A stretch of DNA of 42,061 nucleotides from an uncultured Prevotella sp. (GTDB lineage Bacteria > Bacteroidota > Bacteroidia > Bacteroidales > Bacteroidaceae), in assembly GCA_900770515.1 (NCBI GenBank), contig CAAHDP010000292.1, positions 1-42,061 of the forward strand, written 5' to 3'. Shown here piece after piece: positions 16,453 to 25,309 of the stretch. Position numbers and translations under genes: made by a program. Within the stretch, counting starts at the first letter, position 1. Each line of letters starts with the position of its first letter. Below the pieces are notes generated by a model. It did not search any database and was not told where the DNA came from. It saw nothing but the letters and a program-made list of their open reading frames with translations.

Positions 16453-17103
16453 TTAGTTTTTAATCACTACAAAGCTTATATCTTTCTTGCTACAGTTGAT
16501 TACCTCCAACTCTACGATGTTCATACAGTTGTTAGGCAATATAAAAGATGTTTTCCTATTAGGTTTACCGCGTTTGACATCTTCGGTGTCATCATATCGC
16601 TTGTTAAGTCCCTTCTTGTTTGTGACACGAATTTTCATTGTTACTCGTCCTCCTGCTTCAGCGACAACCGCAATATCCTGCCTGTTTTTAGACGTGAATG
16701 TACATTTTACGCTTTTCCCGGCTTTGGCAAGAAAATTCTTTGTGCGTATAGAGCCGTCGGCAGTTTGTCCTCTTTGACTTATGTTCTCGTTGATGGTGTC
16801 AGCCTTTGAATAGGCGTCTTCACCGCTAACCAACATATTGGCAAACTCGTCATCGAACACCATGTGACCTTTGAGCGAGCCTTGTTCGTTCTTGCAACGT
16901 AAGTTGGAGAAGTCGCGTGTGTTGCAATTCTTAAGCCGTTCAGCTGCTTGTTTTATCATTGCAGTATCATTGTTCTCGACAGCATCGCGCATTGCTATAC
17001 AGGCTTCATAAGCCTTTTGGATTGGTGACTCCTCTGTTTCATTCTGTGCAAACAGACATGTTGATGCAAGAACGAGTACAAGAATTAATAATATTCTGTT
17101 CAT
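16453..17103 (-). CDS. Secreted protein of unknown function
   Basis: A 216-residue protein with a clear signal peptide (MNRILLILVLVLASTCLFAQ). A helical part follows (PIQKAYEACIAMRDAVENND, KQAAERLKNCNTRDF), then a beta-rich C-terminal half from about 115 (KSVKCTFTSKNRQDIAVVAE, GRVTMKIRVTNKKG, SFILPNNCMNIVELEVINCS). The beta half resembles a jelly-roll or Ig-like sandwich, but I cannot name a family. It has 20-bp gaps on both sides, to a TIR-TM-FGE gene and to the exported CHAT protease, so it is probably made with them. A periplasmic partner of the CHAT protein is a reasonable guess and nothing more. Confidence 0.65.
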   Translation of the reverse strand: MNRILLILVLVLASTCLFAQNETEESPIQKAYEACIAMRDAVENNDTAMIKQAAERLKNCNTRDFSNLRCKNEQGSLKGHMVFDDEFANMLVSGEDAYSKADTINENISQRGQTADGSIRTKNFLAKAGKSVKCTFTSKNRQDIAVVAEAGGRVTMKIRVTNKKGLNKRYDDTEDVKRGKPNRKTSFILPNNCMNIVELEVINCSKKDISFVVIKN

Positions 17104-17123
17104 GTTGATTAGTATTTATAGGT

Positions 17124-18443
17124 CTATTCTTCTGTTCTTATTATCAACCTGAAGCCAATTGTAGGGCTTTTCTCGTCTGTGTCAAATCCTTTGGTAGATG
17201 TGGCTGTAACTTGGTTTGCAGGAGATTTAAAGTCGCCTCCACATAATGTCCATTTCATTGATCCGCTTACGGGCGTCCCGAATGTACTATTGCACATTTC
17301 GCTTACATTACCACTCATATCGTAGAGGTCTAACATGTTTGGTTCCTTACCTTGTTGGCCGTCTGACGGATGCACTTTATCACCAGAGTTGTTGGCATAC
17401 CAAGCAACTTTTTCAATATCGTTGCTACCGGCGAATCTTGTTGTTTCATTGTACTTGCCTCCTTGGGCTGCATATTGCCATTCGTCTACAGAAGGCAAGT
17501 CGAAACCGCCGATATTTGTCATGTTGCGCAAGCTGTCAAGCAGAGTCATACACACCTCACCATACGAGATTTCTGTCATCGGAAGAAACTTCTGCTCGTC
17601 TTTGTATTCACCGCCAAGCAGACCGTACCATTCACCAACCGAAAATTCAAATTTACTCACCCATAACAAATTGTCTTTAACACATACCATATTCTTCAGG
17701 ATGTAGTCAACGGTGTTCATCTGTTGGTGTGACAGGTGAGGACTGAGTACCAATCCGAAGCCCTTGTATTTCCGCTCGAGTTCGGTTCGTTGTTCTTCCA
17801 GCGTAACCTTCTCTCGTTCGGCAGACTCTCTTTGTGACAGGTGTTGCCAATATAGCAGACAAGAAACCATTACCATAACAACAACGAATATTGAGACGCC
17901 AACACACAGTCTCCTAACAAATCGGTTACGTTCGTCAATCTTACGTAAGGTGATTTTTGCTGCATTGATGTCTTCATCCTTCTGAGAATTGACGGAACGC
18001 TTTCCAAAAACCGGTTTCAGTCGGTTGCTGATCATCAAGTCAACGGTAACTCCCAATGCTTGGCCGAAATCGATTTCTGAATTCTGGATATCTGTAATGC
18101 TACTGATAGCTTCGGGTATCGCTTCATGTATACCGTCGAACGCTTTGTCGGGGTTAACTGGTACAATCTTCTTCTGATGCTCTATTGCATATAGAATCTC
18201 TTCTCTAACCCAATCATCTTCATTTTTGCAGCGGTCGAGCGAATCCTTCGACAATACAAGCATGAATACAGGAGCATCCTTGATAGCAGCTTTGATTCTT
18301 TTTCCAAAGACCCCATCCTTCAACTCATCGTAGTCGAGAAACACTCTGTATCCTCGTTGCGAAAGCATCAGCTGAAGGATGCGGGCATATTGTGCTCCGC
18401 CGTCCCTTCTATAACTGATGAATATATCGTATGTACTTTCCAT
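17124..18443 (-). CDS. TIR-transmembrane-FGE/lectin-fold protein
   Basis: A 439-residue protein from the ATG at 18443. The TIR domain fills residues 4-145 (YDIFISYRRDGG, YRVFLDYDELKDG, WVREEILYAIEHQKKIVPV with candidate catalytic Glu81/82). One membrane helix lies at 178-199 (LCVGVSIFVVVMVMVSCLLY). A short coiled segment follows, then a C-terminal formylglycine-generating-enzyme-like (C-type-lectin-fold) domain at about 235-435: KFEFSVGEWYGLLGG, DLPSVDEWQYAAQGG, YDMSGNVSEMC and GFRLIIRTEE. The paired catalytic cysteines of true FGE are not evident, so this domain is more likely a binding module. A cytoplasmic TIR and exported sensor topology is inferred. A TIR-FGE relative without the membrane helix is at 28968-30539. 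It lies 20 bp upstream of the secreted 216-residue gene. Confidence 0.85.
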   Translation of the reverse strand: MESTYDIFISYRRDGGAQYARILQLMLSQRGYRVFLDYDELKDGVFGKRIKAAIKDAPVFMLVLSKDSLDRCKNEDDWVREEILYAIEHQKKIVPVNPDKAFDGIHEAIPEAISSITDIQNSEIDFGQALGVTVDLMISNRLKPVFGKRSVNSQKDEDINAAKITLRKIDERNRFVRRLCVGVSIFVVVMVMVSCLLYWQHLSQRESAEREKVTLEEQRTELERKYKGFGLVLSPHLSHQQMNTVDYILKNMVCVKDNLLWVSKFEFSVGEWYGLLGGEYKDEQKFLPMTEISYGEVCMTLLDSLRNMTNIGGFDLPSVDEWQYAAQGGKYNETTRFAGSNDIEKVAWYANNSGDKVHPSDGQQGKEPNMLDLYDMSGNVSEMCNSTFGTPVSGSMKWTLCGGDFKSPANQVTATSTKGFDTDEKSPTIGFRLIIRTEE

Positions 18444-18509
18444 ATGCAAGATATGTGTTTTTTATAGACAGTCTTCAATATTAGTATGCGTAAAAACATG
18501 CAAAGTTCT

Positions 18510-18812
18510 TCACATCATATACTGGCTGTTTCGTGTAATCTTGAAACCCAGTTTCAAAATGAGTTTAATTGTTTCAACCGAAGTGTTACGGTCGTATTCC
18601 TTCTCTTCCTCTGATAGCTCTTCATAAGGCACAAGACAAGGATGCTTCTTCTCTGCATCATTACGCTCCTCTCCATATGTCCAACCTTGAGAGATGCGGG
18701 TCTGCGCCCACACTTCATGTACGTTCTTTGACATCTCTTCAACCAACGGCTCTAAGCCCTTGGGTAAGTCTACACTTTTTGTGTCAACAGGATTCGGAAT
18801 ATACTTTTTCAT
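18510..18812 (-). CDS. Stand-alone RyR-domain protein
   Basis: A 100-residue protein that is little more than a ryanodine-receptor (RyR, Pfam PF02026-type) domain. Features are VHEVWAQTRISQGWTYG, ERNDAEKKHPCLVPYEEL and EKEYDRNTSVETIKLILKLG. Prokaryotic RyR domains are small and are suspected of binding nucleotide-type ligands; this is from the literature on the family and not shown here. It is very similar to the C-terminal RyR domain of the protein at 34198-35163. ATG at 18812 is the first ATG; the frame continues upstream only to a TTG. It sits between the macro-TIR gene (72-80 bp) and the TIR-TM-FGE gene (about 66 bp), all on one strand, which suggests a joint role with TIR proteins. Confidence 0.85.
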   Translation of the reverse strand: MKKYIPNPVDTKSVDLPKGLEPLVEEMSKNVHEVWAQTRISQGWTYGEERNDAEKKHPCLVPYEELSEEEKEYDRNTSVETIKLILKLGFKITRNSQYMM

Positions 18813-18893
18813 TACTTTCAATCTTTTTAAATTGTTCTACTTGTATATAGTGAGATGTTTAGAAGGCTGTATCTATCAAAGAATTCATTTATT

Positions 18894-19976
18894 CTACTTG
18901 TTCACTACATACATTAAGCTTGTAATGAGTTTCTTGCTTGACTTTGCTGGATTTTTAAAGTCTATTTGGTCTATGTCAGAGATATCAAGTCGGATGCTCT
19001 TTGCATATTGTGCATCATCGAGTTTGAGAGGGAGTATAGGCTTGTTCATATTCACGGCATATCCTATCTCACGTATAACGTTGATGGATGAGTTGGAGTT
19101 GACAGAACTGATGAAGATAACAGCCTTTGACACTTCAATGGCATCAACAATAAGTTCCTTATAGTTGCTACTACTGAATATTCCCTCCTTGTCAATCCAA
19201 TATTCTATGTCGTTTTCTTTCAGAAAATCACAAAGATAATCAGCTACTTCCTGGTCTTTTCTGGAATAACTGATGAACACCTGATGTTTCATAGCGCTAC
19301 GAGTAGGAATCGTGATATCCTTGTTTATTGCGATGACATCATGCACATTATCTTCGGTGGCTATTCCTTTCTTGTATTCCACTAATGCCGCTTTTGCCGC
19401 AAGACTTTCAAAGAGCGTTATATAATCAGATTCAGAATATAGGCTGTATAAGTCGTATAAATATAGCTCAACATTCAGAGTCTTGTTGGTGCAAGCCAGA
19501 TTGCGTGCTATAGCAATAGACATCTGTTCTATCACTTTTCTTATAGGAATGCGTGCTGCGCCTGCGCCTATAGCAGGAAAAGCTATAGAGGTTAGGTCCA
19601 TTGACAGCATCAGTTGAAAACATTTGTCCACAGCATGCTGAAGAAGATAATTCAAGACATCTTCTTCTGTTACTTGGCGGGACAATATTTGCAACCTTCG
19701 TTTTTTGTCTATTGTGATGCAATGGTAAACATACTTTTGCTTTTCCATTTTACCTGCGGTAGTTACAACTACATCGCCAAGTGGAACAGGACACATCTTT
19801 TGCGCATCCTTGATAATAATGTCACCGCCTGCTTGAAGAATGGCTCTCGAAACGCCACCACCCATTGTAATATAACAGTCGTCCGAACTAACAATTACCT
19901 CTGCCTTAGTGTCAAGAATGTTGCCAAACTTCACAGTAAGTGTGGAGTTGTTGAATATATATTGCCTTGATTCCAT
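18894..19976 (-). CDS. Macro domain-TIR fusion protein
   Basis: A 360-residue protein. The N-terminal macro domain (about 8-180) is marked by GNILDTKAEVIVSSDD, MGGGVSRAILQAGG (residues 38-51) and IAFPAIGAGAARIPI (131-145). The C-terminal TIR (about 230-345) has HQVFISYSRKDQEVADYL, EYWIDKEGIF and NVIREIGYAVNMNKPILPL with candidate catalytic Glu303. Macro domains bind or hydrolyse ADP-ribose, and TIR domains can cleave NAD+ to ADP-ribose products, so the fusion links producer and reader/eraser. In the first macro motif the common NAAN sequence is replaced by SSDD, suggesting a distinct subfamily. It is the first gene after the IS remnant, so its promoter may lie inside that remnant. The next gene is the small RyR protein. 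Confidence 0.9.
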   Translation of the reverse strand: MESRQYIFNNSTLTVKFGNILDTKAEVIVSSDDCYITMGGGVSRAILQAGGDIIIKDAQKMCPVPLGDVVVTTAGKMEKQKYVYHCITIDKKRRLQILSRQVTEEDVLNYLLQHAVDKCFQLMLSMDLTSIAFPAIGAGAARIPIRKVIEQMSIAIARNLACTNKTLNVELYLYDLYSLYSESDYITLFESLAAKAALVEYKKGIATEDNVHDVIAINKDITIPTRSAMKHQVFISYSRKDQEVADYLCDFLKENDIEYWIDKEGIFSSSNYKELIVDAIEVSKAVIFISSVNSNSSINVIREIGYAVNMNKPILPLKLDDAQYAKSIRLDISDIDQIDFKNPAKSSKKLITSLMYVVNK

Positions 19977-19991
19977 TTTATCCGGTTGTTT

Positions 19992-20368
19992 TTAATTATG
20001 GTTGTTCTGGGAGATATGCTGTCCATTGGTCATTCGCAACTCTACGAGAATACGAACACCAGAAGGCTTTGTTACTGTAGAAGATGGTTCTTGGCTTTCC
20101 TGCTTCGGCTCTTCCTAAGCAGAGATTGGAAGTCCATCCAGCTTTACCTCCACAATCTTGTTGCGTGTATCCTTAAATAAGAAAGGCTGCACCTCAGCAA
20201 TTCAAGCAAGCTTGATTGCATTCGATTTGCACTTTCCTTGTACCATTTGTAGAATATGTTATAAGGTACTTTATTACGTGAACAGAACCGTTCAATGGAG
20301 ATACCCTTCGGCATTGCCTCCGTCTGGTACTGGAAATAGAATCTTTCCAAATCTTCACTGCTGTACAT
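19992..20368 (-). pseudogene. Broken IS66-type transposon ORF
   Basis: Starting at 20368 the frame reads MYSSEDLERFYFQYQTEAMP, then ERFCSRNKVPYNIFYKWYK, matching the small helix-turn-helix accessory ORF of Bacteroides IS66-like elements. It is then interrupted by a 60-bp insertion (20175-20234) that shifts the frame by two. It resumes as TRNKIVEVKLDGLP, meets an in-frame TAG, continues as GVRILVELRMTNGQHISQNN and stops at 19992. It is thus dead by insertion, nonsense and 3' truncation. Upstream (to about 20445) an A/T-rich stretch with CTTCCCCCTAG resembles the element's terminal end. The rest of the IS is missing. Confidence 0.7.
20170..20239. mobile_element. 60-bp MITE-like insertion with 5-bp duplication
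   Basis: The 60 bp at 20175-20234 are flanked by TCCTT on both sides (20170-20174 and 20235-20239), exactly as expected for a 5-bp target-site duplication. Removing one flank plus the insert restores the reading frame WYK-DTRNK of the IS66-type ORF. The insert has an internal imperfect hairpin (GCAATTCAAGC against GCTTGATTGC). From memory, similar short sequences are scattered in Bacteroidales genomes; this was not checked. Confidence 0.65.
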
Positions 20369-20458
20369 AATTCAATGTTTTAAATTCAGCAGCGAAGTTA
20401 ATTCTTTCTAAATTAAGCCCTAATTTGAGTGCTTCCCCCTAGCGTAGGAACAATAGTG

Positions 20459-22567
20459 TTATGATATACCAATTTCTTCGCCTATAAGTTTAATTATATG
20501 AAGAGTTTTCTTATCTTTCTCTAAATGGTAATCTTTAATGTGCTGTGCAACTAGTTGCCGAAATTTTCGTTTAAATAGAATATGTATTTTTTGTAATTTT
20601 ATGTCGTGGTTGGGTTGGTATGAAATTATACTTTTTCTATCTACACTAAGTTTAGGCATATCATCCCCAGTATAATCTAATAATCCAAAACCTGAAAGTC
20701 CTGTGTTCACGACACCAACAAATATACCATCTATTGCCTGTAATTTATTTCCTACTGTATTGAAAATATGGATGTTTCTAAACACATATGTTGATTGTGT
20801 ACCTTCAACCTGAATATTTTCAATCGGTAAAGTTACTATGGGATAGAAACAAATACCCCCAACTTTAATTACATCAAGGTAATAGGTGTGGCAACTATTT
20901 CTAATATGTTCTTTAGCTCCAAATCGGCTATAGTATTTTTCAAAAACATCCATGTCTTTTGACGTTATACCCAATTCTCCTTCTTTTAAAACATATGGCT
21001 GCCGAGGAAATTTTATCGGAGGCAAATTATTTTCCAGAGCTACAAATACATCTACATTTTCAGGTGGGCGGCAAACAAAACTGGAAATCAATGTGAATAA
21101 ATGATTTTCCCACTCTTTAAGTTCTTTCCTTGAATATGGCTTATAATTGGCATATTTATATGGAAAAGTCATGAGTTTTTGCATAAAGCCTATATGATGG
21201 AAAGAATTGGTCTGTATAACAGACACAAACTCTTCTTTCAATAAAACACGAACTACAGTACCACAATTCATGACCAATGCCTTATCTTCTTCTGGGATAT
21301 CTCGACGATAAAATATATTACCCTGAACATCACCAATACAGAAATACAAATAGTCTGAGTCTGGCTTTATCGATTTGGTAATAATTTCAATGCTTGTTCC
21401 TATCATAAAACACGAAATGATTCCTATGCCAAATTGCGAAACAGGAGTGAATTCGTTAGTCATCTGTTGGCGTTCCTGTAGAAAATCATCAGATTTATAA
21501 AAAGAATTACCGATACGCAAAAGATAATCCTCTATAATATGCTCATCCATACCGACACCATTGTCGTGACAATATAAATATGTTCCCTTACCATCTATTA
21601 CTTTCTTTCCAAAAATAATGGTTCCTCTGCCTATCTTGTTTTCTTTAGCATAAAGGCGGCGGCGACAGGCATCAAGACTATTCTGATAAAGTTCACGTAA
21701 ACACGCATAAGAATCTTTATATAATTCAACACCAGCAAGAAGTCCTAGGATATTTTTCTGATTAAGCGTAATTTTTAAATCTGGTTTTAGTATATACCGA
21801 TCAACATCATAATTGATTGTCTTGTCTGTTGGAAATATGTCGTATTGCAATTTGTAACATTGTTTCCGGTTCTCAGTTTTAGAGTAAATGAGGACAAGTG
21901 TTTGTTTCAATTCACTTACATGATTCATCATTAAATAGAAATCATTGGGTTCATTACAAAATGCAGAAAACAAAATTAAGTTTCCATCTATGACTTCGAT
22001 ATCAACATTGTCTTTGTCAGATGCACATCTCCATGACTTGTCTAAAAACGAAAGAGTTTTGTCTACAATTGACAGTACATCAATGACAAAGCTACAAGAT
22101 TCAGAATACTCCGATAGATAACTCTTTTCAATATCATCGTATAAATACTTCCTGTTGCAAACGCTCACGAAATCATTCCACAAGTCCGTTTTATTAGCAA
22201 ACTTCTGATTGTTTAATTTGATATACTCATAAACTTCTTTGTTACCATTTCGTATTCGTATAGATGTACAAAGAAGAAATAATTCTCTTGCAGGAATGGA
22301 CACTATCGAATCAATAGACAATCTTTCTTTTCCTAACAATTCAGCGACAAACAATTCTGCCCTGTTAGTATAATCTGATTCATAAATGGAATCTGTATTG
22401 TCTATAGGATAGCTACGAATTGATTCTAAGTAATCTCTAGCTAGTAAAAAAAGATTCCGCTCTCTATGAGTACCATTCTCTGCTCTTTTCTTTAGCTCAT
22501 TCAATAATATATAATCATCCTGAATAATATTGTTTCTATTATCTTTAAATAGGTCTATCTTGTTCAT
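20459..22567 (-). CDS. HSP90-like ATPase, TIR-less paralogue
   Basis: A 702-residue protein from the ATG at 22567; the frame opens 44 codons earlier but that would overlap the upstream gene. It is collinear with residues about 155-880 of the TIR-HSP90 protein encoded just upstream. The N-terminal 250 residues are helical and unrecognised. The GHKL ATP-binding domain follows, with N-box CLRELYQNSLDA (Glu292, Asn296), DNGVGMDE (G1) and QFGIGIISCFM (G2). A middle region like that of HSP90/MutL-type ATPases comes after, and a conserved LDYTGDDMPKLSVDRKSI near the C-terminus. Catalytic residues look intact. Proteins of this type probably act as ATP-driven clamps or client chaperones. It lies 31 bp from its paralogue, is strongly A/T-rich, and is the last gene before the IS remnant. 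Confidence 0.8.
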   Translation of the reverse strand: MNKIDLFKDNRNNIIQDDYILLNELKKRAENGTHRERNLFLLARDYLESIRSYPIDNTDSIYESDYTNRAELFVAELLGKERLSIDSIVSIPARELFLLCTSIRIRNGNKEVYEYIKLNNQKFANKTDLWNDFVSVCNRKYLYDDIEKSYLSEYSESCSFVIDVLSIVDKTLSFLDKSWRCASDKDNVDIEVIDGNLILFSAFCNEPNDFYLMMNHVSELKQTLVLIYSKTENRKQCYKLQYDIFPTDKTINYDVDRYILKPDLKITLNQKNILGLLAGVELYKDSYACLRELYQNSLDACRRRLYAKENKIGRGTIIFGKKVIDGKGTYLYCHDNGVGMDEHIIEDYLLRIGNSFYKSDDFLQERQQMTNEFTPVSQFGIGIISCFMIGTSIEIITKSIKPDSDYLYFCIGDVQGNIFYRRDIPEEDKALVMNCGTVVRVLLKEEFVSVIQTNSFHHIGFMQKLMTFPYKYANYKPYSRKELKEWENHLFTLISSFVCRPPENVDVFVALENNLPPIKFPRQPYVLKEGELGITSKDMDVFEKYYSRFGAKEHIRNSCHTYYLDVIKVGGICFYPIVTLPIENIQVEGTQSTYVFRNIHIFNTVGNKLQAIDGIFVGVVNTGLSGFGLLDYTGDDMPKLSVDRKSIISYQPNHDIKLQKIHILFKRKFRQLVAQHIKDYHLEKDKKTLHIIKLIGEEIGIS

Positions 22568-22598
22568 ATGACTTGTCGTTTGTTTATTTTTTTGTATT

Positions 22599-25241
22599 TT
22601 ATATACGGAGTGTTCTTCTATTGATGTTAGCCTCTTCTGAATCTGAACCAGAACTATGAAAATGCAGTTTTTCAATACTTTTCTTTGTCTCGTTATCAAG
22701 ATGATATTTATTTACATGTTTCTCGACCAACTCCTGATATTTTTGTATAAATATAGATTCAATGGTCTCTAAAATGACATCATTATTGGCTGGATACTGT
22801 ATGATTTCAATACGATCAACACTTAAACACGGTTTATTCTTTCCAGTATAATCCAATATGCCATAACTTGTTATGCTTGGTTGAGAACTTACGACAAATA
22901 TTCCATCTACTGTTGTTCCATTACCAACCACATACGAAGAAGGCATCCCTCCATTATGGATGATTGTACGATATTTATCACTATTATCTTCGGAAGCAGA
23001 TTGTATTCTGGTACTTTCCATGTTCGTAAATTTAAGAAAAATATCAGTAGGGCTTTCTATTAGTTCCTTTTCAATAACGAAATTTTTTGTTGGCAGTATG
23101 ACAATCGGATAGAAAAAAACATCTTCACATTGTATTCGCTCCATATGATATATTGTACACCATTTCCATCTTATTTCAAAATCATGCTTTGAAAGATCAC
23201 TACTCAACAAATGGGCGTCATTCATTGTAAACCCTAAATAACCTTCTTGAAGAGCAAAGGGTAGTCGTGTCAAATGAGTCTCAGATGATTTGTTTTCATT
23301 TTCCAAGACAATATCTATATCATCAGGATATCTACAAATAAAAGAAGATAGTAGTAAAAATAGATTATGTTCGTTTTTTTTGTATTGTTTGTATAGTTCG
23401 TTTTCAGAATCAATTAAATAGTTATAACCAAGAAAACTAGCAAATTGATTATAAAAACCAGAATATGGATGACCGATATAAGTCTTCCATAGTTTATTTA
23501 TTTTGTTGTTGCTTATTTCTGAGACATATGGTTCCTTAAGCAATATTCTAACAACAGTACCTCCATAGTCAACCATTTCCTTTTCTTCTTGTGGCACATT
23601 TCGGTCATAATATATATTCCCTTGTATGTTATTTATGCAAAAAAACAGAGTTTTAGAATGTGGCTTTGTCAATTTTGTAATCACTTCAATGCGAGATGCA
23701 ATCATAAAGCAAGATATGATTCCTATCCCAAATTTTGATACAGGGACAAAATCAGAACTCATGCCCAACCGTTCTTGTTGAAAATCATCAGAATTATAGT
23801 AAGAATCACCTATGCGTAAAAGATAATTCTCAATAACGTACTCGTCCATACCGACACCATTATCATGGCAATATAAGTATGTACCTTTGCCTTTTTCATC
23901 CTTTATGCCAAAAGCAATTCTTCCTTTATGAATCTTATTGTCAATAGCACAAAGCCGACGGCGGCAAGCATCTAAACTATTTTGGTAAAGTTCCCTGAGA
24001 CAAGCATAAGGATTTTGATAAAGTTTAAACCCCATAAGAAGTTTTAAGATATTTTCTTGCTCTAAGGTGATTTGAGTATCTCTCCTTATTCTATATTTTG
24101 TTTCATCATAGGTGATAGATAACTCTGTTGGATAAACCTTGAATAACAATTGGTAGCATGGCTTGAATTTTTCAGTTTTATAATACAAATTATTTACTAC
24201 TTGTTTGACTTCCTTAACATGATTTACCATCAAGTAATAGTCATTAGGGTCTTTGCAATAAGAGGAAAATTTGATACTTCTATCTTCTGCCAATTCAACT
24301 GTTACCTGTTCTCGGCTTGAAAAATCAGCCCAAGTCTGCTCTCGATAGCCATAAATAGTCTTCACCAAAAATAAAACATCGGATACAAATGAATATGTAT
24401 CAGAACTATTCGAATGATAACTTGACTCTATTTCTGAATTTTCATGTGAAGATTGATAACATAATCTTATGATATCATTCCATAAATCATCTGAATATAT
24501 GAAAGCCTTATTTTGTTCTAATAGATTCCTTTTACACATATTAAGTCTGATACAAATACATAATAAGAATATATCACGTGTCGAAAGTGGAAAATCACCT
24601 GTAGAACTAATCCTGTTTTCGCCCAACAATTGTACGACAAATAGCTCTGCTTTCTTTCCATCATCGTATGATGGAATAATGCTTCCCAAAAAATGATTTG
24701 CGCTTTGGTATAGTTTTTCCTCTCTGTCTGTACCTTGTTCCGCACGTATCCTTAATTCATTCAGTAATGGAAATTCTTTTTTTGATAATGACAGCGAATC
24801 TTGTGAGACTTCTTTTATAACTATGTCATCTGAATGCCCCATCATCATTCTAATATCTTCTATTAATACACTTTTATATGAGTGTTCATAGATGTTACGA
24901 CGATTACTCGCTGCAAATGCAAGATCCATCCAATCAGGCATCTTATTATTATCAATACCATAATATAATAACTTTCCGCGATTCTTATGACTTTTTGCAA
25001 ATGCAACTTCGTCAGGTGCCCATCCTGATGTAAATGAGTTTTTACTTCCCAAATAAAGAAAAATGTCTGAATTGCAAATATTTGCAGACGTTACTTTTGG
25101 GAAGTCTTGTCCACCATGAAATGTTTCTTTATCAAAACAACATTTAAACCCTGCATCTATAATAGCGTCATATATTTTTTTTGCAATATTAACGTCTTCC
25201 CATGAATAACTTATAAACACATCATATTTCATCTGTTCCAT
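22599..25241 (-). CDS. TIR-HSP90-like ATPase fusion
   Basis: An 880-residue protein. Residues 5-115 are a TIR domain (KYDVFISYSWEDVNIAKKIY, FKCCFDKETFHGGQDF, SGWAPDEVAFAKSHKNRGKL with candidate catalytic Glu78). A helical region of about 250 residues follows, then a GHKL/HSP90-type ATPase with N-box CLRELYQNSLDACRRR (Glu417, Asn421), CHDNGVGMDE (Asp460) and KFGIGIISCFM (G2, 503-513). The C-terminal part includes TVDGIFVVSSQPSITSYGI and LDYTGKNKPCLSVDR. It probably couples ATP-dependent conformational change to TIR activity. ATG codons at 25241 or 25232 could each be the start. It lies 68 bp after the TIR-Sel1 gene. The tandem copy downstream lacks the TIR domain, so the pair may form mixed oligomers (inference). 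Confidence 0.85.
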   Translation of the reverse strand: MEQMKYDVFISYSWEDVNIAKKIYDAIIDAGFKCCFDKETFHGGQDFPKVTSANICNSDIFLYLGSKNSFTSGWAPDEVAFAKSHKNRGKLLYYGIDNNKMPDWMDLAFAASNRRNIYEHSYKSVLIEDIRMMMGHSDDIVIKEVSQDSLSLSKKEFPLLNELRIRAEQGTDREEKLYQSANHFLGSIIPSYDDGKKAELFVVQLLGENRISSTGDFPLSTRDIFLLCICIRLNMCKRNLLEQNKAFIYSDDLWNDIIRLCYQSSHENSEIESSYHSNSSDTYSFVSDVLFLVKTIYGYREQTWADFSSREQVTVELAEDRSIKFSSYCKDPNDYYLMVNHVKEVKQVVNNLYYKTEKFKPCYQLLFKVYPTELSITYDETKYRIRRDTQITLEQENILKLLMGFKLYQNPYACLRELYQNSLDACRRRLCAIDNKIHKGRIAFGIKDEKGKGTYLYCHDNGVGMDEYVIENYLLRIGDSYYNSDDFQQERLGMSSDFVPVSKFGIGIISCFMIASRIEVITKLTKPHSKTLFFCINNIQGNIYYDRNVPQEEKEMVDYGGTVVRILLKEPYVSEISNNKINKLWKTYIGHPYSGFYNQFASFLGYNYLIDSENELYKQYKKNEHNLFLLLSSFICRYPDDIDIVLENENKSSETHLTRLPFALQEGYLGFTMNDAHLLSSDLSKHDFEIRWKWCTIYHMERIQCEDVFFYPIVILPTKNFVIEKELIESPTDIFLKFTNMESTRIQSASEDNSDKYRTIIHNGGMPSSYVVGNGTTVDGIFVVSSQPSITSYGILDYTGKNKPCLSVDRIEIIQYPANNDVILETIESIFIQKYQELVEKHVNKYHLDNETKKSIEKLHFHSSGSDSEEANINRRTLRI

Positions 25242-25309
25242 ATTATTTTTCGTTTATTTGAATTTAACAATACGTAAACCACCAAACAGCGTCCCCAGAA
25301 AGAAGTTTT

